This document shows, piece by piece, positions 1 through 5,131 of a stretch of 6,786 bases of DNA (position 1 is the first letter of the stretch; each line of letters begins with the position of its first letter). The DNA is taken from positions 1 to 6,786 of the forward strand of contig DATLYT010000182.1 of the NCBI GenBank assembly GCA_035574455.1. The letters run 5' to 3'. This stretch comes from DATLYT01 sp035574455. GTDB lineage: Bacteria > Bacteroidota > Ignavibacteria > UBA10030. Made by a program: the position numbers and the translations under genes. A model generated the notes under the pieces. It did not search any database and was not told the DNA's origin. It saw nothing but the letters and a program-made list of their open reading frames with translations.

Positions 1-1343
1 TGCCGCCCATCCTCAATGCCATTCGCATTCCCCGTCCCTCAACCGATAGCCAGAAAGCAGAAGACCTCATAGTGGAAGTGCAGCAGCACCTGGGGGATAA
101 CATCGTGCGGACGATTGCCATGGATTCCACGGACGGGCTTGCTCGCGGCATCAAGGCTTACGACACCGGCGGGCCCATCACCGTCCCGGTAGGTCCAGCC
201 GCGCTCGGACGACTCATCAACGTGATCGGCGAAGGCATAGACGACCTCGGTCCGATCGAATCAACTAAACGGTACCCGATTCACCGTCCCGCCCCGAAGT
301 TCTCCGATCTTTCGACGAAAAAAGAACTGTTCGAAACCGGCATCAAGGTTATCGATCTGCTGGAACCGTACACGAAAGGCGGAAAGACAGGATTGTTCGG
401 AGGCGCGGGTGTCGGCAAGACCGTTATCATTCAGGAACTGATTCACAACATTGCCAAGCAACACGGAGGGTACTCGGTGTTCGGCGGCGTCGGAGAGCGT
501 ACGCGTGAGGGCAACGATCTGTGGCTGGAGATGAAAGAGTCGGGTGTGTTGAGCAAGACCGCATTGGTGTTCGGCCAGATGAACGAGCCGCCCGGGGCAC
601 GCGCTCGCGTTGGACTTACCGCATTGACGATTGCCGAGTATTTCCGCGACGAGGAGGGCAAGGACGTTCTGCTTTTCATTGACAACATTTTCCGTTTCGT
701 GCAGGCAGGGTCGGAGGTTTCGGCTCTGTTGGGCCGCATGCCCTCGGCAGTCGGATACCAGCCGACGCTAGGATCGGAAATGGGCGAACTTCAGGAACGA
801 ATCACCTCGACCAAACGAGGCTCGATCACTTCGGTGCAGGCAATCTATGTTCCGGCGGATGACCTGACCGACCCGGCGCCCGCCACCACGTTTTCCCACC
901 TCGATGCAACAACCGTGCTGAGTAGGCAGATTGCCGAGCTCGGTATTTACCCCGCTGTCGACCCGTTAGATTCTACGTCACGCATTCTGGAGCCGAGTGT
1001 TGTTGGCGAAGAGCACTATCAGGTGGCGAAGAAAGTGAAAGAGATTCTGCAGGCGTACAAGGACCTGCAGGATATCATCAACATTCTTGGCATGGACGAG
1101 CTTTCGGATGAAGACAAGATTACGGTAGCTCGTGCGCGACGCATTCAGAAGTTTCTTTCCCAGCCGTTCCATGTTGCCGAACAGTTCACCGGCTATCCCG
1201 GCAAGTACGTGAAACTGGAAGACACTATCCGCAGTTTCAAGGCGATCATCAACGGCGAGTGCGACCACTTGCCCGAGCAAGCCTTCCACATGGTTGGCAC
1301 CATCGAAGATGTATTCGAGAAAGCGAAGACACTGCAGGGCTGA
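1..1343 (+). CDS. atpD: F1F0 ATP synthase subunit beta (5'-truncated by window edge)
   Basis: This is the catalytic beta subunit of the F1 sector, which makes or hydrolyses ATP at the cytoplasmic face of the membrane. The reading frame is open from the first full codon (position 3). It starts inside the N-terminal barrel (PPILNAIRIPR), so roughly 15-20 residues are missing. In partial numbering, the P-loop GGAGVGKT is at 133-140 (bases 399-422), GERTREGNDLW with the catalytic Glu at 164-174, Walker B LLFIDN at 223-228, and GRMPSAVGYQPTL (arginine region) near 244-256. The ATP synthase alpha/beta signature PAVDPLDSTS is at 317-326, and DELSDED, the counterpart of the DELSEED lever that contacts gamma and epsilon, is at 365-371. 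The 446 visible residues fit the family's usual ~460-470. The GTG at 72 is internal and is not the start. The stop lies 5 nt before atpC, so the two genes are surely co-transcribed. All key residues are present and the protein looks functional. Confidence 0.98.
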   Translation, partial: PPILNAIRIPRPSTDSQKAEDLIVEVQQHLGDNIVRTIAMDSTDGLARGIKAYDTGGPITVPVGPAALGRLINVIGEGIDDLGPIESTKRYPIHRPAPKFSDLSTKKELFETGIKVIDLLEPYTKGGKTGLFGGAGVGKTVIIQELIHNIAKQHGGYSVFGGVGERTREGNDLWLEMKESGVLSKTALVFGQMNEPPGARARVGLTALTIAEYFRDEEGKDVLLFIDNIFRFVQAGSEVSALLGRMPSAVGYQPTLGSEMGELQERITSTKRGSITSVQAIYVPADDLTDPAPATTFSHLDATTVLSRQIAELGIYPAVDPLDSTSRILEPSVVGEEHYQVAKKVKEILQAYKDLQDIINILGMDELSDEDKITVARARRIQKFLSQPFHVAEQFTGYPGKYVKLEDTIRSFKAIINGECDHLPEQAFHMVGTIEDVFEKAKTLQG

Positions 1344-1348
1344 CCGTC

Positions 1349-1762
1349 ATGTATGAGAAAGCATTCTCGCTGGAGATTATCACGCCCACACGTGTTGTGT
1401 TCCGAGACGAGGCGACCAGCCTCAGCGCTCCCGGCGTGCTGGGTCGTTTCCAGATTCTCTACGACCATGCGCCGTTTCTCACAGCCATCGGCATCGGTGA
1501 ATTGAAGGTCAAAGACAAGTCCGGCAACGATACCATCTATGCAACCTCGGGTGGTTTCGTCGAGGTCAGCGCCAACAAAGTCGTGGTACTGGCGGATGCG
1601 GTCGAGAAGGCTTCCGAGATCGATGTTGCGCGCGCACAGGCGGCAAGAACGCGCGCTCAGGAACGACTGCACCACCCGGGACCCGACATTGACGTGGAGC
1701 GTGCCCGAGCGGCTCTGGCTCGTGCACTCAATCGCCTGAGGATACACGACAAGGCGACCTGA
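1349..1762 (+). CDS. atpC: F1F0 ATP synthase subunit epsilon
   Basis: Epsilon is part of the rotating central stalk of F1 and can inhibit ATP hydrolysis through its C-terminal helices. The 137 residues match the usual 130-140. Residues 1-85 form the beta-sandwich, recognisable from SAPGVLGRF and the DHAPFL segment (about 27-44) and from TSGGFVEV (67-73). Residues 90-133 form the Ala/Arg-rich helical hairpin, with the two helices separated by HHPGPD (108-113). I chose the ATG at 1349 because the family N-terminus (short, then F-x-L-E-I-I-T-P) begins right there. The same frame is open further upstream, but that part overlaps atpD in another frame and does not look like epsilon. A modest AGGG at 1336-1339 lies 9 nt before the ATG, inside the end of atpD. 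No atpG, atpA or F0 gene follows: the transcript ends at a terminator 29 nt downstream. Confidence 0.96.
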   Translation: MYEKAFSLEIITPTRVVFRDEATSLSAPGVLGRFQILYDHAPFLTAIGIGELKVKDKSGNDTIYATSGGFVEVSANKVVVLADAVEKASEIDVARAQAARTRAQERLHHPGPDIDVERARAALARALNRLRIHDKAT

Positions 1763-1790
1763 TGAAGGCACCGGTAGAATATTCATCGAC

Positions 1791-1827
1791 AAAACCCTGT
1801 TCCCCCGAAAAGGGAATGGGGTTTTTT
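1791..1827 (+). terminator. Rho-independent terminator after atpDC
   Basis: The 5' arm 1791-1804 pairs with 1812-1825 across a 7-nt loop (1805-1811). Pairing is continuous: four A-T, three C-G, two G-T wobbles, two T-A and three G-C. The distal arm merges into six T's at 1822-1827. The position, 29 nt after the atpC stop, fits the end of the ATP synthase transcript. Only 17 nt separate the T-run from the proposed manC start, so this hairpin could also lie in the 5' leader of manC. Confidence 0.9.
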
Positions 1828-1844
1828 GTCGTTTACTCAGACAG

Positions 1845-2963
1845 ATGAACTCGACAACAAATATGAGCATGACAGACGTTTATCCCGTCATCATGGCGGG
1901 TGGTGTCGGGACGCGTTTCTGGCCTCGCAGTCGCGAGCGTAGTCCCAAGCAGTTTTTGGAAATTATTGGCAAGGGCACGCTCATCCAGAACACCGTGAAG
2001 AGGCTTAGCGGATTCCTTCATGTGCAGAATTGCTTCGTTGTAACAGGGAGGTCGCAGAAGGCTCTTGCCACCAAACAATTGGAAGCGGTACATATTCCCG
2101 AAGAGCGCATTCTTGTTGAGCCCATCGGTCGGAATACGGCTCCGTGTATCGGCCTGGCGGCGCTGCACATCCGCCGGCTCAATCCGAAGGCTGTGATGGT
2201 TGTTTTGCCGGCAGACCACCTTATCAGCAATCTGGGGGAGTATCAGCGCGTACTGTCTCTTGCCATCGAAGTTGCGCGCGGCTCGGAAAGCCTCATCACT
2301 ATTGGCATCCAACCGACTTACCCCGAAACCGGGTATGGCTACATACAGATGTACGTTGACAACGGCACGCATAACCCGTTCCGTAATCGAGGTGTCTATC
2401 GCGTAAAAACATTTGCCGAGAAGCCCAACCTCCAGGTTGCACAAAAGTTCATCGAAAGTGGGGACTTCCTCTGGAACAGCGGACAGTTCGTGTGGCGTGT
2501 CGATGTCATCCTGAACAAAATCCAACAACTCTTGCCGGAATTGTACGCCGAGTTGATGAAGGTTGATCAGACGATCGATACGCCGCAGTACTTTTCGACA
2601 CTCGAAAAATCGTACGGAGTAATTCGGGGCATTTCCATTGATTATGGAGTGATGGAAAAAGCCGATAACGTGTATACGATCCCCGCCAATTTCGGTTGGA
2701 GCGACATTGGTTCGTGGGACGAGGTGTACAGAGTGTCAGGCAAGGACGAGCAGGGGAATTCCATCACGGGGCACGTGGTGCAGGTGGATACCCGCAACAA
2801 TTATATTTTTTCTCAGCATCGACTGATTGCTGCCATTGGAGTGGAAGATCTGATCATTGTTGATGCAGGAGATGCTCTCCTGGTTTGCAAACGTGGGCGG
2901 TCTCAGGAAGTAAAGGATGTTGCTGAGTACTTAAAGCGTAAGCACATGGATGACTATCTCTAA
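1845..2963 (+). CDS. manC: Mannose-1-phosphate guanylyltransferase (GDP-mannose pyrophosphorylase)
   Basis: The enzyme converts GTP and mannose-1-phosphate to GDP-mannose and pyrophosphate in the cytosol, supplying mannose, fucose and rhamnose-type sugars for surface polysaccharides and glycoproteins. Residues 19-37 hold the nucleotidyltransferase signature (GGVGTRFWPRSR followed by SPKQF). Further family motifs are GRNTAP (95-100), LPADH (121-125, metal/nucleotide site), ETGYGYI (161-167), EKPN (192-195), FLWNSG (208-213) and DYGVME (266-271). The C-terminal part (about 305-350) looks like the short beta-helix domain. At 372 aa it is the monofunctional type, without the phosphomannose isomerase cupin of ~470-aa ManC/AlgA enzymes. 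The start is uncertain: ATGs at 1845, 1863 and 1869 all precede the conserved YPVIMAGG and none has a good Shine-Dalgarno sequence. The last 14 nt overlap the next gene. The gene symbol could equally be manC or gmp-type manA/rfbM in other naming schemes. Confidence 0.95.
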   Translation: MNSTTNMSMTDVYPVIMAGGVGTRFWPRSRERSPKQFLEIIGKGTLIQNTVKRLSGFLHVQNCFVVTGRSQKALATKQLEAVHIPEERILVEPIGRNTAPCIGLAALHIRRLNPKAVMVVLPADHLISNLGEYQRVLSLAIEVARGSESLITIGIQPTYPETGYGYIQMYVDNGTHNPFRNRGVYRVKTFAEKPNLQVAQKFIESGDFLWNSGQFVWRVDVILNKIQQLLPELYAELMKVDQTIDTPQYFSTLEKSYGVIRGISIDYGVMEKADNVYTIPANFGWSDIGSWDEVYRVSGKDEQGNSITGHVVQVDTRNNYIFSQHRLIAAIGVEDLIIVDAGDALLVCKRGRSQEVKDVAEYLKRKHMDDYL

Positions 2964-3366
2964 CTTCAACGGACGCGTTGCCATCGTTTTTGGCTTCATG
3001 GTTCTAACCGGCGCTCTGGGTTGTGCCGGCGTGTCTTCCTCTACCCAATACAATGACGAGCTGGAAGGAATTGCTTCCTATTATGCAGAGGACTTTCACG
3101 GTCGTACGACATCTAACGGCGAGCGATATGATATGCATGCTCTCACTGCAGCCCACCGCTCTTTGCCCTTTAACTCGCGCGTCCGCGTAACCAATCTTGA
3201 GAACGATAGGTCGGTAGAAGTTCGGATCAACGATAGAGGGCCATTCAAAGACGGCCGCGTGATCGATCTGTCATGGAAGGCTGCGATGGAATTGGGGCTT
3301 ATCGCAAAAGGAACAGCACCGGTGAGAATCGAGATTCTGGAACTCGGTCCTGTGGGAACGAGGTGA
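2950..3366 (+). CDS. rlpA: RlpA-like septal-ring lytic transglycosylase / DPBB-domain lipoprotein, short form
   Basis: RlpA proteins cleave naked (peptide-free) glycan strands of peptidoglycan in the periplasm. The 138-aa protein has a hydrophobic N-terminal segment (about 9-24) ending in Cys25 (ALGC), which suggests a lipoprotein signal, although the -3 position is Ala rather than the preferred Leu. The double-psi beta-barrel spans about 40-130: GIASYY (40-45), FHGRTTSNGE (49-58), HRSLPF (69-74), NDRGPF (94-99) and GRVIDLS (102-108). His69 and Asp95 match in context and in spacing (26 residues) the His and Asp reported as essential in Pseudomonas RlpA. That equivalence is from memory and inferred. 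There is no C-terminal SPOR domain, so septal targeting through denuded glycan is unlikely by the usual route. The ATG at 2950 lies inside the end of manC (14-nt overlap), which implies translational coupling. Confidence 0.9.
   Translation: MTISNFNGRVAIVFGFMVLTGALGCAGVSSSTQYNDELEGIASYYAEDFHGRTTSNGERYDMHALTAAHRSLPFNSRVRVTNLENDRSVEVRINDRGPFKDGRVIDLSWKAAMELGLIAKGTAPVRIEILELGPVGTR
3360..3366 (+). promoter_or_regulatory. Shine-Dalgarno for the RpiB-like gene, overlapping the rlpA stop
   Basis: GAGGTGA matches the core complement of the 16S rRNA 3' end and lies 6 nt before the ATG at 3373. It contains the rlpA stop codon TGA (3364-3366). Ribosomes terminating on rlpA would sit directly on this site, so the two genes are probably translationally coupled. 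It also fixes the start of the downstream gene. Confidence 0.75.
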
Positions 3367-3372
3367 GAGGAT

Positions 3373-4056
3373 ATGCAAAGGCCCCTCATCACGGAAGCGC
3401 AAGTGACTGAAGCCCTGGCTAAGGGGCTAAAAAAAATTGAGGTGGCCAAAAACGCCATAGTAACTCCTCTGGCATCAGAAAAGGCCTTGGAGGCAGGACT
3501 GGAAATTGTTCGAGCATCAACTAACATGGCCTCGGAAGTGGATGCGAGTCAGAAGACATCGGATGCCATTGAGCCGGTTGGAACCCAAAAGGAAGTTGAC
3601 AGGGTCGTTGCCTTTGGAAGCGACCACGGGGGATTCCAGCTCAAGAGGATCCTGAAAGAGTATGCAGAATCCCTGGGGTACAGGACCATAGACCTCGGAA
3701 CAGATGGCGAAGAACCGTGCGACTACCCGGATTTTGCATACGCCGTCGCGAAAGCCGTTGCCAGCGGGCAAGCTTGGCGTGGAGTGATGATAGACGGTGC
3801 GGGGATAGGGTCTTGTATCGTGGCAAACAAGGTTCCCGGGGTGAGGGCGGTATGCTGCCACAATGAGTTTGTGGCTCGAAACGCCCGCGAACACAACGAC
3901 ACTAACGTTCTCACACTAGGCAGTCGTGTTACGGGTACCGAGGTGTGCAAGGAAATCCTGAAAATATGGCTGGAAACCTGGTTTGCCGGAGGCAGACACA
4001 AGAAAAGGGTCGAGAAAATTGAACAGATTGAGCGGAGGTTCTCCGCAAAAAGTTGA
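3373..4056 (+). CDS. RpiB/LacA/LacB-family sugar-phosphate isomerase with EutQ-like N-terminal extension
   Basis: Residues 77-227 are an RpiB-family domain, whose members interconvert aldose and ketose phosphates such as ribose-5-P and ribulose-5-P. Visible motifs are SDHGG (83-87), DYPDFA (118-123), DGAGIGS (141-147) with ANKVPGVRA (151-159), HNDTNVL (174-180) with GSR (183-185), and GGRHKKRVEKI (206-216). Typical RpiB is ~145-150 aa; this protein is 227 aa because of an N-terminal extension. Its residues 5-47 (ITEAQV, then AIVTPLASEKA, then GLEIV) resemble the N-terminus of EutQ-type microcompartment proteins. A polar linker (about 50-75) follows. In E. coli RpiB the loop reads CGTG, with catalytic Cys66 and Thr68; here it reads DGAG, with Asp141 and Ala143. 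The conserved His of the HNDTN motif remains (His174). Substrate and mechanism may therefore differ from classical RpiB. It is the last gene of the manC-rlpA unit, with a strong Shine-Dalgarno site and a terminator 30 nt after its stop. Family assignment is firm; the exact reaction is open. Confidence 0.9.
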   Translation: MQRPLITEAQVTEALAKGLKKIEVAKNAIVTPLASEKALEAGLEIVRASTNMASEVDASQKTSDAIEPVGTQKEVDRVVAFGSDHGGFQLKRILKEYAESLGYRTIDLGTDGEEPCDYPDFAYAVAKAVASGQAWRGVMIDGAGIGSCIVANKVPGVRAVCCHNEFVARNAREHNDTNVLTLGSRVTGTEVCKEILKIWLETWFAGGRHKKRVEKIEQIERRFSAKS

Positions 4057-4085
4057 AAAAACCCAAAAATCTGACACTTTTTCCC

Positions 4086-4115
4086 AGGGCTGGTCAGGTT
4101 TGACCGGCCCTTTTT
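4086..4115 (+). terminator. Rho-independent terminator after the manC-rlpA-rpiB-like unit
   Basis: An 11-bp stem (4086-4096 with 4101-4111, one G-T wobble) closes a GGTT tetraloop and is followed by a T-run at 4111-4115. It lies 30 nt after the stop of the RpiB-like gene and separates it from the transglycosylase gene. Confidence 0.9.
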
Positions 4116-4150
4116 GTTACCTGTGACAAGTGACATATATAAGAAAAAGT

Positions 4151-4191
4151 AACTTGATTATAGTCGGATAGAATCCTATTTTTGATACGAC
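4151..4191 (+). repeat. Imperfect direct repeat, copy 1, upstream of the transglycosylase gene
   Basis: This copy contains AACTTG (4151-4156), GATAGAAT (4167-4174) and TGATACGAC (4183-4191) in that order. The same three blocks recur in copy 2 with slightly shorter spacers (10 and 8 nt here, 7 and 7 nt there). The origin is unknown: it could be a duplicated promoter/operator or a chance-enriched AT-rich stretch. Confidence 0.5.
4154..4184 (+). promoter_or_regulatory. Candidate promoter for the lipoprotein transglycosylase gene
   Basis: TATTTTTG (4177-4184) fits the Bacteroidota -7 consensus TAnnTTTG, and a TTG lies 20 nt upstream (4154-4156), close to the usual -33 spacing. The same bases can be read as a weak sigma-70 promoter (TTGATT, 17 nt, TATTTT). 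A second candidate lies in the next repeat copy: TTG at 4196-4198, 19 nt, then TAGAATTTG at 4218-4226, one base longer than consensus. Transcription from the first would give a leader of about 130 nt. AT-rich sequence produces such matches by chance, so confidence is low. Confidence 0.35.
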
Positions 4192-4202
4192 GTTTTTGTG
4201 TG

Positions 4203-4240
4203 AACTTGTACAACTGATAGAATTTGTGGGTGATACCGAC
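4203..4240 (+). repeat. Imperfect direct repeat, copy 2, upstream of the transglycosylase gene
   Basis: This copy contains AACTTG (4203-4208), GATAGAAT (4216-4223) and TGATACCGAC (4231-4240), matching copy 1 block by block. The GATAGAAT blocks start 49 nt apart. The copy lies between the candidate promoter and the coding region, so it could be a second promoter, an operator, or part of the transcribed leader. Confidence 0.5.
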
Positions 4241-4306
4241 AGGATCTAAAAAACTACTGGAGACTGTCATGGAAGGCTGTTGGAAGTTCGCACTTCAAAA
4301 AACAAT

Positions 4307-4315
4307 GGGAGAGGT
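4307..4315 (+). promoter_or_regulatory. Shine-Dalgarno deciding the transglycosylase start
   Basis: The purine-rich GGGAGAGGT ends 7 nt before the ATG at 4323. Starting there gives a compact signal peptide with a canonical lipobox. A competing GGAG (4259-4262) lies 6 nt before an in-frame ATG at 4269, which would add 18 residues. Confidence 0.65.
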
Positions 4316-4322
4316 TGAAAGA

Positions 4323-5069
4323 ATGAAGCAGATTCTTCACATGGCGGTACTTTTCGCTGCTATTCTGGCCTTGGTTGGTTGTACCCCGACAAGCCAGAAT
4401 CTGGCGAAGAAGGCCGAAGTGACAGAACTGGAGAGAGTGTATGGGGACGTTGAAGGCGATGTCGTGGCTATCGAAAACCCGGAGCCTATCCACCTAGATT
4501 GGGCGACCCGTAACATCATTAACAGTTACGGCACAATCATCAAGAGATACTCTCGGGACTACGGATTCGACTGGAGGTTGACCCTTGCGATCATGAAGGC
4601 AGAATCCAGTTTTCTGGACAGCGCAGTAAGTCCCATGGGAGCCGAAGGGCTCATGCAGATCATGCCGGCAACCCAATCACTCGTGGCACGTGCCCTCGAC
4701 CTTGAGAGCGTCACGGAGCCGCAGCATAACATACGTGCTGGCATCTATTACCTCAGCAGGCTCTATCGCCTTTTTGACTCGGCCGAGGAAAATGATCGAA
4801 TCCGGCTGACGCTGGCTGCCTACAATGCCGGTCCTGGGCGTGTTTTCGACGCTCAGGACATTGCCCGATTCCTGCATGAAAGCCCAGACAGGTGGGCGGT
4901 CATCCGGGACGCTTTGCCGCTGCTTTCAAGCAGGTACTCGACCCTGCACCAGCACATCTGGGAAAACCAACGACCCCGATCGGGCTTTTTCGCAAACTCG
5001 AAAGAGACCATCGGGTACGTCGAGAAGGTGATGGATTACTATGACGAGTACCGTTTAGTTCTTGACTGA
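4323..5069 (+). CDS. Lytic transglycosylase lipoprotein, SLT/GH23 family (MltC/MltF/Slt-like catalytic domain)
   Basis: The protein cleaves the MurNAc-GlcNAc bond of peptidoglycan to form 1,6-anhydro ends, acting in the periplasm and probably lipid-anchored. From the ATG at 4323 it has 248 residues. The signal peptide at 1-19 ends in the lipobox LVGC, with Cys20 as the lipidation site. A non-conserved stretch at 21-60 follows. The SLT domain (about 65-240) has the catalytic Glu94 in the KAESSF motif, GAEGLMQIMPAT (106-117) and AAYNAGPGRV (165-174). The C-terminal TIGYVEKVMDYY fits the end of the SLT fold. There is no SPOR, LysM or solute-binding domain, so this is a minimal single-domain enzyme and I give no specific Mlt name. 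It has its own promoter region and terminator and appears monocistronic. Having a second peptidoglycan-cleaving protein close to rlpA suggests a loosely envelope-related neighbourhood. Confidence 0.93.
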   Translation: MKQILHMAVLFAAILALVGCTPTSQNLAKKAEVTELERVYGDVEGDVVAIENPEPIHLDWATRNIINSYGTIIKRYSRDYGFDWRLTLAIMKAESSFLDSAVSPMGAEGLMQIMPATQSLVARALDLESVTEPQHNIRAGIYYLSRLYRLFDSAEENDRIRLTLAAYNAGPGRVFDAQDIARFLHESPDRWAVIRDALPLLSSRYSTLHQHIWENQRPRSGFFANSKETIGYVEKVMDYYDEYRLVLD

Positions 5070-5095
5070 ACTGTGAAGAGGAAGTGTACTCGCAG

Positions 5096-5126
5096 AGCGC
5101 CTGACGGATTGCGTCAGGCGCTTTTT
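5096..5126 (+). terminator. Rho-independent terminator after the transglycosylase gene
   Basis: A perfect 11-bp GC-rich stem (5096-5106 with 5112-5122) has a 5-nt loop and is followed by five T's (5122-5126). It ends 5 nt before the stop codon of the converging pdaD gene. Read leftward, the same hairpin has no U-run, so it would not be a classic terminator for pdaD, though it may still protect that transcript's 3' end. Confidence 0.92.
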
Positions 5127-5131
5127 GTTTT

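Noticed and set aside
1259..1348. An in-frame upstream extension of atpC from a GTG at 1259.
   Set aside because: The added 30 residues overlap atpD in another frame and do not match epsilon subunits. The ATG at 1349 fits the family N-terminus.
1193..1870. A 225-codon minus-strand open frame spanning the end of atpD, atpC and the terminator.
   Set aside because: It is antisense to two certain genes, runs through the terminator hairpin and has no family resemblance.
1833..2528. A 231-codon open frame on the minus strand, antisense to manC.
   Set aside because: Its product shows no recognisable motif and it lies wholly against a well-conserved enzyme gene. It is best explained as a shadow frame of codon-biased DNA.
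4224..4268. A TTG start for the transglycosylase at 4224.
   Set aside because: It has no ribosome-binding site and would bury the lipoprotein signal more than 50 residues inside the protein.
4238..4268. A possible leader hairpin with GACAG (4238-4242) and CTGTC (4264-4268) arms, considered as part of a riboswitch.
   Set aside because: It is only five base pairs with a 21-nt loop. I see no conserved riboswitch core such as the cyclic-di-GMP (GEMM) motif, so chance is likely.
5096..5126. A bidirectional terminator serving both converging genes.
   Set aside because: On the minus strand the hairpin is not followed by a U-run, so only plus-strand termination is supported.
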